Made by a program: the position numbers and the translations under genes. The notes beneath the pieces are model-generated. The model was not told where the DNA came from and did no database searches. It saw only the letters and a list, made by a program, of their open reading frames with translations. Below are positions 6,749 through 12,821 of a stretch of 12,821 bases of DNA, piece after piece. The stretch is from NCBI GenBank assembly GCA_035623615.1, contig DASPTB010000316.1, forward strand, positions 1-12,821, given 5' to 3'. The stretch is from DASPTB01 sp035623615. Lineage in GTDB: Bacteria > Actinomycetota > UBA4738. How positions within the stretch are numbered: the first letter of the stretch is position 1; each line of letters starts with the position of its first letter.

Positions 6749-8266
6749 TCACGGGCGGCGGATCGACGCCGTCGGCGCGAGCGGCACCCCCGGACCGTGC
6801 GGGCCCGAGATGACCCACGGTGCGGCGTACCCCGGGCCTCCGCGCAGCAGCAGCGCGCGCAGCCGCGCCGCCAGGCCCGACTGCACGGCCGCCCACCCCC
6901 GCTTCCCGGCGACGTTGTCGAGCTCGTACGGGTCGGTGCGCAGGTCGTAGAGCTCGCGCCACCCGTTGAGATATTCGACGTAGAGGTAGCGCTCGGTGCG
7001 GATGGCCTCGAACGGCATCGGCCCGCCGTGGTGCAGCAGCCCGCCGGCAAGGTATTCCTCGGTGAACGCGGTGCGCCAGGTCGTCGGAACGCCGCGCAGC
7101 AGGGGAACGAGGCTCGTGCCGTCCTGGCGCAGGCCCGGCGTAACCCCAGCGAGTTGGGCGAACGTCGAGGCGAGATCGATGTTCAACACGAGATGCGTGT
7201 CGGTGCGCGCCGCCTGGGTCCAGGGCGTCCGGATGACGAGGGGCACCCGGATCGACTCCTCGTACGGCCACACCTTCCCCCGCAGCCGGTGCTCGCCGAG
7301 CAGCACTCCGTTGTCGGACGTGAACGCGATGATCGTGTTGTCCAGGGCTCCGCGCGCCCGTAGCGTGGCCACGATCTGCCCGACGACGCGGTCCACGTCC
7401 TGAAGTGCCGCGAGCATGTGCGTTCGCCAGCGGGCAATCTCCGCGGGCGACGTGTTCTGGAAGGTGATCACGTCCCTCCAGGGTTTGTCCTGGATGTTCG
7501 TCTCGCCGAACGACGGCGGCTCGCGGAAAGGGGTGGGCGGGGTCGGCGCGCGGTCGCCCCCCGCGGCGGGAGCCGGCTGGTGCGGCGCGATCGGCGCCAG
7601 GTAGAGGAAGAACGGCGCCGGCGCCCTGCTGACGAACTGCACTGCCCGGGCGCCGAGGGCGGTCGTCGTGTAGTCGGACGGTTGGCTCCCGCACCGGACG
7701 ATGTCGCCGTTCTCGTTGATGCGGTAGTTGTAGTAGAGGAGGGCGGGGTGCGTTTCGTCGACGGCATCCCACTCGTCCCACCCCGGCGGGATGTAGCCCT
7801 GCCCAAGAAGTGGGTAGTCGTTCAGGTATTTGCCGACGAGTCCCGTCGTGTAGCCGCCCGCGTGCAGCCAGGTCGCCAGCGAAGAGCGATCCGAGAAGGC
7901 GGGCGCGCCGCCGACGGGAGGGGCGTCTCCCAGGACACCCGTGTGGCGGGAGTACTCACCCGTGAGAATGCTTGCCCGGGAGGGGCAGCAGAGCGACGTG
8001 GTGACGAACATGTTCGCGAACGTGACGCCGTGATCGGCCAGCAGGTGCTCGACGTTCGGCATCGCCCACAACGTGTCCCAGCGCTGGTCGTCGGTGACGA
8101 TGAGAACGAGGTTGGGACGGCCCGGGACCGACCCGGGGCCGGCCGGAAAGTGGCGCGGGTTTGGCACACAGTCGGCGGAGGCCGAGCCGATCCCCGAAAG
8201 GATCAGCGTGAAGAGGAGCAATGCCGAGAGGGCGGCGACGGCGACCCTCGGTCGCGGCGGCGTCAC
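6749..8266 (-). CDS. Secreted type I sulfatase (N-acetylglucosamine-6-sulfatase-like)
   Basis: The 505-residue product begins with a signal peptide: basic MTPPRPR, a hydrophobic core (about 8-26) and a likely cut after SASA (31). The mature enzyme shows the sulfatase hallmarks: metal ligands in LIVTDDQRWDTL (D59, D60), the formylglycine consensus C-x-P-S-R as CCPSRASILTG (C93 modified), and a second metal site FTSDNGVLLGEH (D318, N319). The CCPSRASILTG pattern is like glucosamine-6-sulfatases (GNS), so a sulfated sugar ester is the likely substrate; family assignment below that level is inference. Activity would need a formylglycine-generating enzyme encoded elsewhere. The start is GTG at 8266, whose GTGA overlaps the TGA of the upstream YfhO-like gene, so translation is coupled and no separate promoter is needed. 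An open reading frame continuing upstream to 10573 is antisense or alternate-frame read-through, not an N-terminal extension. A Cys at 33 follows Asp, which excludes a lipobox. Confidence 0.92.
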   Translation of the reverse strand: MTPPRPRVAVAALSALLLFTLILSGIGSASADCVPNPRHFPAGPGSVPGRPNLVLIVTDDQRWDTLWAMPNVEHLLADHGVTFANMFVTTSLCCPSRASILTGEYSRHTGVLGDAPPVGGAPAFSDRSSLATWLHAGGYTTGLVGKYLNDYPLLGQGYIPPGWDEWDAVDETHPALLYYNYRINENGDIVRCGSQPSDYTTTALGARAVQFVSRAPAPFFLYLAPIAPHQPAPAAGGDRAPTPPTPFREPPSFGETNIQDKPWRDVITFQNTSPAEIARWRTHMLAALQDVDRVVGQIVATLRARGALDNTIIAFTSDNGVLLGEHRLRGKVWPYEESIRVPLVIRTPWTQAARTDTHLVLNIDLASTFAQLAGVTPGLRQDGTSLVPLLRGVPTTWRTAFTEEYLAGGLLHHGGPMPFEAIRTERYLYVEYLNGWRELYDLRTDPYELDNVAGKRGWAAVQSGLAARLRALLLRGGPGYAAPWVISGPHGPGVPLAPTASIRRP

Positions 8267-10782
8267 GGGGAGTCGTTTCCGGCCGCCTCCCGCGAACGCG
8301 AGCGGTCGCGGCGGAGAAGGCCGAGGAGCACGATCAGCAGCACGAGCCATGCGCACGCCGAGATCCACAGACCCTCGCCGATCGCGGGGTCTCGGTACGT
8401 GAGCGCGATGACCCAGCGGCCGGCGGGGACCGCGACCCCCTGCATCACGTAGTCGGCGTTGAGCAGCGGCACGGGATGGCCGTTCAACGTCGCGTGCCAG
8501 TTCTCGTCCCAGGGCGTGCGGATGAGGACGATGCCCGGGGTGTTCGTGCTGACGTTCACCACCGCGTGTCCGGGCGCCGACTCGCGGTACCGAACCACGT
8601 TCGTGGGCGTCAGGCCGCTGATCTCGCTGCTTGCCGTCGGCGCGGGGAGGGCCTTGCCGGCGACGGTCGGCGTCTGCTCGAGCAGAACCTGGCTGGTGGA
8701 GTCGAAGTCGGCCCGCGCGGCCAGCACCCGTGCCTGGTCCTCGCTCACCACCGACCACGCGGGGACGAACGCCGCGCGGGGCGCCGGGTCGGCGATGCGG
8801 TAGAGCGTCCAGGTGCCCTCCGTGGCGACGGCGGTCCCGTCCGGTGGCTTCTGCGCGAGCGCGGTGGGCTGCACCACCCACTCGACGCCGAACAGGTCGA
8901 GGATGCTGCGGTCGTCCCGCTGGAACGTCGCGGAGTTGTAGTAGATAGGCGCGGCCGTGTTCACCGTCCGCAGGTAGGACCAGTACCGCATGAGCTGGAC
9001 CGGCGAGTACCCCTGGATGTCCGCGAGACCAAACAGCGTCGCGCGTCCGTTGGCGTAGGCCGGCCACGTATCGGCTTTCTGGTGCAGCAGGAAGCCGCGG
9101 GGATCGGACGTGGCGAGCTGCGGGTCGAACGACAGGTAGCGGCCCCCGTCTGCCCGAGCCGCGATGAGGCGGCGGCCGATCGGGCCGGGAGTCAGGTAGT
9201 CGGCGGGCCTGATTCGTGGCGAGTGCCACGTCGGGAACGCGCGGCCGAGCCCGTTCCCAACGGGGACGGTCTCCGCGGCTGATGTGTGCTGGCCCGCGAG
9301 CCCCGTGACGGTCAGTTCGACGAACAGGACCCCAGCCAGCGCTGCCGCGGCCCAGCCGCGACCGCGCGCCGCGAGCCACACGAGCGGCAGCGTAACGATC
9401 GCGCCCGCGACGAACGGCACGTACAGGCGCACCTTGGCGCCGGCGACGAGCGGAAGGACCACGAACAGGAGAACGGCTCCGGCCACCATCGCCCAGCGCG
9501 CCCGCACACTGCGGCGGTCGGTCCGGGCCGCGAGGTCCAGCCAGCCTTGCAATCCGTACCCGGCGAGTGCCGCGAACGCCGGCAGCAGCAGATACCGGAA
9601 GCGGTACGGGTCGCGCATCCACAGCTCGCCCAGCCCCCCCGAGAGCGCCGCATCGTGAGCGAGGCTGGAGTGGATCAGCAGGTTCTGGTTCAGCAGCCAG
9701 CCGAGGAGGCCGCAGAACGCGAACGCGATGGCCGGGAGCCGCCAGCGGCGGAGGGCGAAGCCGACCGGCAGCAGCAGGATGGAGACGGCGCCGGCGTAGG
9801 CGCCGGGACCGCGCGCGAACGCCGTGAGCCACCACGGTCCCGTGCCCTCGAACGTGATGGGCGACAGCGACAGCGCTGAGTCCGAACGGAACCCGCCGTA
9901 GAGTCTCGTGAGCGCGCCCAGGTGCACGTACCCCTGACCGATCGACGTGCGCGGCAGGAGCGCCAGCCGCGGCACCAGCACCGCGGCCGACAGCAGCGGC
10001 AGCGACACGGCGAGCAGCGCCAACAACCCGGCGATCGAGCGCCACGATCGGTCGCCCTCGCGCGACTGCGCGAACAGCCGCGCAAGGGCGTATGTGCCCA
10101 TCAGCAGGGTGCCGATCAGCAAGCCGTCGGTGAGGTGCGCCGCCGCGATCTGGCTCCAGCAGAACCCCACGAGCGCGAGCCATGCGACGACCCGCGAAGG
10201 CCGGGTCGCGTGCAGCAAGCCGCTCGTCGCCCCGAGGGTCATGCCGGTCCACGCGAGCGTCTCCGCGAACGGCAGCGAGAGGATCACGAACGACCCGGCG
10301 ATCGTCATCGCCATGACGAGCCCGCCCACCGTCGCCGCCGGTCTGCCCGTTCCCTCCTTGCGGAAGAACAGGTACATGCCGAGCCCGGCGAGGATCGGGT
10401 TCAGCGTGATGACGAGGCCCAGCGCGCGGGAGCACGACGCGACGCCGAAGAACAAGAGCACCGGGACGGACAGCCAGCCCGACTGGGGGTCGGACGCGAA
10501 CGGAACGCCGGCGAACTGGTTGGGCAGCCATGTGGGCACGTGCCCGTGCGCCATGCTCGTCCCCAGCGCGCACCAGCGGGGGAGCCAGAACGAGAGCAGG
10601 TCCGGGTGCTCGCTCGAGAGGCGCCCGCCCAGCCAGAACCCGCGGGTCATGATCAGCACCGAAAGGACGATCAGCACGGGTCCGGCGAAGGGCGCCGTGC
10701 GCCTGACGAACGTCCGCGTCCGAGCCGGGGAGGAGGGCGCGGGCTCGGATCGATCGGCCACGTCCGCCCGTTTGGAGGTCAT
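8263..10782 (-). CDS. YfhO-like polytopic membrane protein (GT-C-type fold, putative glycosyl transfer or glycan decoration)
   Basis: The 839-residue protein has a cytoplasmic Arg-rich N-terminus, a first helix (about 33-50), then a loop with SSEHPDLLSFWLPRW (56-70). The His/Asp in this loop resemble the first-loop acidic motif of GT-C glycosyltransferases. About a dozen helices follow to near 495, then a large extracytoplasmic domain (about 500-800) and a last helix (804-823) with a basic tail. The C-terminal beta-domain block PGHAVVNVSTNTPG...WDENWHATLNGHPVPLLNADYVMQGVAVPAGRW matches the conserved end of YfhO-type proteins. YfhO in Gram-positives is linked to glycosylation of teichoic-type polymers, which is family knowledge; the substrate here is unknown. 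The ATG at 10782 has no SD but a good TAGAAT ten bases upstream. The gene leads a two-gene operon with the sulfatase, overlapping it by four bases. Confidence 0.8.
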   Translation of the reverse strand: MTSKRADVADRSEPAPSSPARTRTFVRRTAPFAGPVLIVLSVLIMTRGFWLGGRLSSEHPDLLSFWLPRWCALGTSMAHGHVPTWLPNQFAGVPFASDPQSGWLSVPVLLFFGVASCSRALGLVITLNPILAGLGMYLFFRKEGTGRPAATVGGLVMAMTIAGSFVILSLPFAETLAWTGMTLGATSGLLHATRPSRVVAWLALVGFCWSQIAAAHLTDGLLIGTLLMGTYALARLFAQSREGDRSWRSIAGLLALLAVSLPLLSAAVLVPRLALLPRTSIGQGYVHLGALTRLYGGFRSDSALSLSPITFEGTGPWWLTAFARGPGAYAGAVSILLLPVGFALRRWRLPAIAFAFCGLLGWLLNQNLLIHSSLAHDAALSGGLGELWMRDPYRFRYLLLPAFAALAGYGLQGWLDLAARTDRRSVRARWAMVAGAVLLFVVLPLVAGAKVRLYVPFVAGAIVTLPLVWLAARGRGWAAAALAGVLFVELTVTGLAGQHTSAAETVPVGNGLGRAFPTWHSPRIRPADYLTPGPIGRRLIAARADGGRYLSFDPQLATSDPRGFLLHQKADTWPAYANGRATLFGLADIQGYSPVQLMRYWSYLRTVNTAAPIYYNSATFQRDDRSILDLFGVEWVVQPTALAQKPPDGTAVATEGTWTLYRIADPAPRAAFVPAWSVVSEDQARVLAARADFDSTSQVLLEQTPTVAGKALPAPTASSEISGLTPTNVVRYRESAPGHAVVNVSTNTPGIVLIRTPWDENWHATLNGHPVPLLNADYVMQGVAVPAGRWVIALTYRDPAIGEGLWISACAWLVLLIVLLGLLRRDRSRSREAAGNDSP

Positions 10783-10792
10783 CGAGCAGCGG

Positions 10793-10798
10793 ATTCTA
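10793..10798 (-). promoter_or_regulatory. Putative -10 box (TAGAAT) of the YfhO-like/sulfatase operon
   Basis: On the minus strand TAGAAT, a near-consensus -10, lies ten bases before the ATG at 10782. Transcription would start about three bases before the start codon, leaving essentially no leader and no room for an SD. No -35 match is seen at 16-18 bases upstream. Confidence 0.45.
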
Positions 10799-10879
10799 CG
10801 GCAGGACGCCCCTTTCCGGGCCCCGGTCCTTCAGCTGTGCCGATTGGGTGACGAAACACCGTCCGTGCCCTGCGGCCTT

Positions 10880-10888
10880 TGCTAGCAT
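10880..10888 (+). promoter_or_regulatory. Putative extended -10 promoter of ftsEX (TGCTAGCAT)
   Basis: TGCTAGCAT has the TGn extension plus a TANNNT hexamer (TAGCAT, 10883-10888) and shares TGCTAGC with the putative prfB promoter. A start near 10895 would give a leader of about 48 bases that contains the inverted repeat at 10898-10914. A -35 is not recognisable, as is common for extended -10 promoters. It lies in the 160-base divergent region shared with the YfhO-like/sulfatase operon. Confidence 0.45.
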
Positions 10889-10897
10889 CGTGGGGCC

Positions 10898-10914
10898 GTC
10901 GGGACCGTCCCGAC
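10898..10914 (+). repeat. Perfect 7-bp inverted repeat in the ftsE leader
   Basis: GTCGGGA and TCCCGAC are exact complements around a CCG loop. The repeat begins about three bases after the predicted transcription start and ends 28 bases before the ftsE ATG. As RNA it would form a G+C-rich 5' hairpin; as DNA it could be an operator just downstream of the promoter. No T-run follows, so it is not a standard terminator. Confidence 0.6.
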
Positions 10915-10942
10915 AGGACAATCCCACGAGGTTCGTTCCCCG

Positions 10943-11629
10943 ATGATCAAACTCGACCACGTGAGCAAGGTGTACAAGGACTCCGTCGTCGCGCTCGACG
11001 GCGTCAACGTCGACATCCAGAAGGGCGAGTTCGTCTTCATCGTCGGCCCCTCCGGATCGGGCAAGTCCACGCTGATCCGACTACTGATCCGCGAGGAGGA
11101 GCCGACCAAGGGCGAGATCTTCGTCGCCGGGAAGAACATCGCGAGCCTGAGCCCGTGGAAGGTTCCCTACCTGCGCCGCAACGTGGGGACGGTCTTCCAG
11201 GACTTCAAGCTGCTCCCCGACAAGACCGTGTACGAGAACGTGGCGTTCGCGCTCGACGTGATCGGAAAGCAGAAGCACGTCATCAAGTCCCGCGTCCCGG
11301 AGATCCTCGACCTCGTGGGCCTCGGCGACAAGCTGCAGCACTACCCCGACGAGCTGTCGGGCGGCGAGCAGCAGCGCGTGTCGATCGCGCGCGCGTTCGT
11401 CAACCGCCCGCTGATCCTGCTCGCCGACGAGCCCACCGGGAACCTCGACCCGGCGACGTCGGTCGACATCATGAAGCTGCTCGATCGCATCAATCGCACG
11501 GGGACGACGGTGGTCATGGCGACCCACGACAACGCGATCGTGGACGCCATGCGCCGGCGCGTGATCGAGCTGACCGGCGGCAAGATCGTTCGCGACCAGG
11601 AGCGGGGGGTGTACGGGTACGGTGCGTAG
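10943..11629 (+). CDS. ftsE: Cell-division ABC-type ATPase FtsE
   Basis: This 228-residue ABC ATPase is complete: Walker A GPSGSGKST (35-43), Q-loop Q86 in VFQDFKLL, signature LSGGEQQR (138-145), Walker B LILLADEP with catalytic E163, and H-loop H195 in MATHD. Length, the FQDFKLLPDKTVYENVAFAL segment and the following ftsX identify it as FtsE. FtsE pairs with FtsX at the septum or lateral wall; ATP hydrolysis drives FtsX to activate periplasmic or extracellular peptidoglycan hydrolases rather than transporting a substrate. The ATG at 10943 has only a weak SD-like ACGAGG, 11 bases upstream. It overlaps ftsX by eight bases. Confidence 0.97.
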   Translation: MIKLDHVSKVYKDSVVALDGVNVDIQKGEFVFIVGPSGSGKSTLIRLLIREEEPTKGEIFVAGKNIASLSPWKVPYLRRNVGTVFQDFKLLPDKTVYENVAFALDVIGKQKHVIKSRVPEILDLVGLGDKLQHYPDELSGGEQQRVSIARAFVNRPLILLADEPTGNLDPATSVDIMKLLDRINRTGTTVVMATHDNAIVDAMRRRVIELTGGKIVRDQERGVYGYGA

Positions 11630-12497
11630 GTTCGACTTCTTCCTCCGAGAGACGCTCCAGGCGTTCCGCCGCAACGGCTTCGTGGTGTTCGCCGCGATAT
11701 CGACTGCGTTCATCGCGCTCTTCCTGCTCGGCGGGGCGGTCCTCGTCCAGCGCGAGGTGAACCTCATCGCCCAGAGCGTCGAGGCAAACGTCGAGGTGTC
11801 GGTGTTCCTCTCCGACGACATCAGCGGCGCCCAGACCTCCAACCTGCAGAACATGCTCAACGAGATGCCGCAGGTCGCCTCGGTCCACTACGAGTCGAAG
11901 GAGGCCGCCTACCAGGAGTTCAAGCGGCTCTTCCACGACCAGACGACGCTCGTCCAGAACGTGACGCCAGACGCGCTGCCGGCTTCCTTTCAGGTGCAGC
12001 TGAAGGACCCGAACGAGTTCGCCTCGATCGCCCAGCAGCTCCAGGGTCAGCCCGGGATCGCGAACATCCGCGACAACGCCCACATCTACGACCGGCTCCT
12101 CGCCGTGACGCGCATCTTCCGCATCGGGGTCCTCGGCGTGGCGGTCGTGATGCTCATCGCCTCCGCGGCGCTGATCGCGAACACGGTGCGGATGGCGGTG
12201 TTCGCGCGGCGCCGGGAGATCGGGATCATGCGCCTCGTCGGGGCGACGAACGGCACCATCCGGACGCCGTTCCTGCTGGAGGCCGTCGTGGAGGGCCTCA
12301 TCGGCGCCGCCGCGGCCCTGCTCGCGCTGATGATCATGAAGGTCGCCTTCATCGATCCCCTCCGCAACAACATCGCCTTCGTGCCGCTCGTCGGCAGCAA
12401 CGACCTCCTCGTGGCGGGAATCTGGATCTTCGGGATCGCGGTGGTCGTGTCCGTCGCCGGCGGCTTTTTCGCCACGCGGCGCTACATGGACGTCTAG
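11622..12497 (+). CDS. ftsX: Cell-division membrane protein FtsX
   Basis: The 291-residue product has the FtsX topology: a short basic cytoplasmic start, TM1 (about 20-42), a large extracytoplasmic domain (about 43-165, the part that engages wall hydrolases or their adaptors), then TM2 (167-190), TM3 (218-240) and TM4 (262-284). The cytoplasmic loop FARRREIGIMRLVGATNGTIRTPFLLEA (194-221) is the FtsX/MacB-type coupling segment that meets FtsE. The GTG at 11622 lies inside the last codons of ftsE, with a G-run (11605-11609) upstream as a possible SD, so translation is coupled. Length matches actinobacterial FtsX. No wall hydrolase gene follows; smpB comes directly after. Confidence 0.96.
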   Translation: MRRFDFFLRETLQAFRRNGFVVFAAISTAFIALFLLGGAVLVQREVNLIAQSVEANVEVSVFLSDDISGAQTSNLQNMLNEMPQVASVHYESKEAAYQEFKRLFHDQTTLVQNVTPDALPASFQVQLKDPNEFASIAQQLQGQPGIANIRDNAHIYDRLLAVTRIFRIGVLGVAVVMLIASAALIANTVRMAVFARRREIGIMRLVGATNGTIRTPFLLEAVVEGLIGAAAALLALMIMKVAFIDPLRNNIAFVPLVGSNDLLVAGIWIFGIAVVVSVAGGFFATRRYMDV

Positions 12498-12501
12498 GGA
12501 C

Positions 12502-12821
12502 GTGGCGCCGGGCAGCGCTCCCGGCGGGGCCCGTGCCGGTGAACGAGGCGACCGGACGGTCGCGACCAACCGCAGGGCGCGCCACGACTACTCCATCGAG
12601 GAGACGTTCGAGGCCGGCATGGTCTTGACCGGCCCGGAGGTCAAGTCGTTGCGGGCGGGTCGCGCCAGCCTCACCGACGCCTTCGCCCGCGTCCGTGGCG
12701 AGGAGGTCTGGGTCGAGGGTCTGCACATCCCGCCCTACGAGATGGCCGACCAGCGCTCCTACGTCCCCACGCGGCCACGCAAGCTGCTGCTTCACCGCAA
12801 GCAGATCCAACGGCTGATCGG
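12502..12821 (+). CDS. smpB: SsrA-binding protein SmpB (partial, 5' part)
   Basis: The first 106 codons of smpB are present and run off the window; the full protein is usually about 155-160 residues. Conserved SmpB blocks are NRRARHDYSIEETFEAGMVLTGPEVKSLR (23-51), HIPPYE (75-80) and RPRKLLLHRKQI (91-102). SmpB binds tmRNA and brings it to stalled ribosomes for trans-translation. The GTG at 12502 is four bases after the ftsX stop and is the only start codon between that stop and the conserved core, so ftsE-ftsX-smpB probably form one transcript. The first 20 residues are a Gly/Ala/Arg-rich, non-conserved extension. The nearest SD-like bases (AGGGA, 12496-12500) lie unusually close to the GTG, which suggests coupling to ftsX termination. 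Confidence 0.95.
   Translation, partial: MAPGSAPGGARAGERGDRTVATNRRARHDYSIEETFEAGMVLTGPEVKSLRAGRASLTDAFARVRGEEVWVEGLHIPPYEMADQRSYVPTRPRKLLLHRKQIQRLI

Noticed and set aside
8167..8170. Lipoprotein attachment at Cys33 of the sulfatase
   Set aside because: The residue before Cys is Asp and no L-x-[AGS]-C lipobox exists; SASA is a better signal peptidase I site.
6749..10573. A 1274-residue minus-strand open frame ending in the sulfatase
   Set aside because: Only the last 505 residues are sulfatase. The upstream part is out of frame with the well-supported YfhO-like gene and is Arg/Gly/Pro-rich low-complexity sequence typical of G+C-rich shadow frames. The GTG at 8266 followed by a signal peptide is the real start.
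1..12821. Mobile element, CRISPR array, tRNA/rRNA or defence system
   Set aside because: No transposase or integrase motifs, no regularly spaced repeats, no terminal inverted repeats and no recognisable RNA gene were found. The STAND-type ATPase in the cyclase protein resembles signalling ATPases rather than a known anti-phage effector architecture.

Overview
The window is a G+C-rich chromosomal segment most consistent with an actinobacterium, possibly a deep-branching or environmental lineage. The order secA – prfB – ftsE – ftsX – smpB matches a housekeeping neighbourhood known from Actinobacteria. Coding is dense, GTG starts are common, and several genes lack a Shine-Dalgarno (SD) sequence. 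The lineage call rests on gene order and base composition only, because no 16S or other strong taxonomic marker is present.

Layout. (1) 1-48: the last codons of secA, ending in its zinc-binding tail. (2) 100-3501 (+): a 1133-residue multidomain signalling protein with a zinc ribbon, a class III nucleotide cyclase domain, a STAND/AAA-type ATPase and a TPR-like tail. (3) 3552-4695 (+): prfB (release factor 2), split by an in-frame UGA at codon 23 with a textbook programmed +1 frameshift signal. (4) 4712-5539 (-) and 5593-6735 (+): a divergent pair, an EamA-family transporter and a double-SIS sugar-phosphate protein. (5) 6749-8266 (-) and 8263-10782 (-): a secreted type I sulfatase translated from a 4-base overlap with the end of a large YfhO-like membrane protein. 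(6) 10943-12497 (+): ftsE and ftsX, which overlap. (7) 12502 to the window end (+): the first 106 codons of smpB.

The core genes cover protein export (SecA), translation termination and rescue (RF2, SmpB) and control of septal or cell-wall hydrolysis (FtsEX). Two accessory blocks sit among them: the cyclase/ATPase gene between secA and prfB, and about 6 kb of transporter, sugar-phosphate, sulfatase and YfhO-like genes between prfB and ftsE. The YfhO-like/sulfatase pair is clearly one transcriptional and translational unit, and it suggests processing of a surface or environmental glycan. Its substrate cannot be read from the sequence.

The best signals beyond the gene list are the RF2 autoregulatory frameshift site, the apparent leaderless or near-leaderless promoters (TANNNT hexamer 6-10 bases before a start codon with no SD), a perfect inverted repeat in the ftsE leader, and the coupled YfhO-like/sulfatase module. 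I see no CRISPR array, tRNA, rRNA, insertion sequence, integrase, toxin-antitoxin pair or recognisable anti-phage system. There is no gene-free stretch longer than 300 bases; the longest is the 160-base divergent region 10783-10942.
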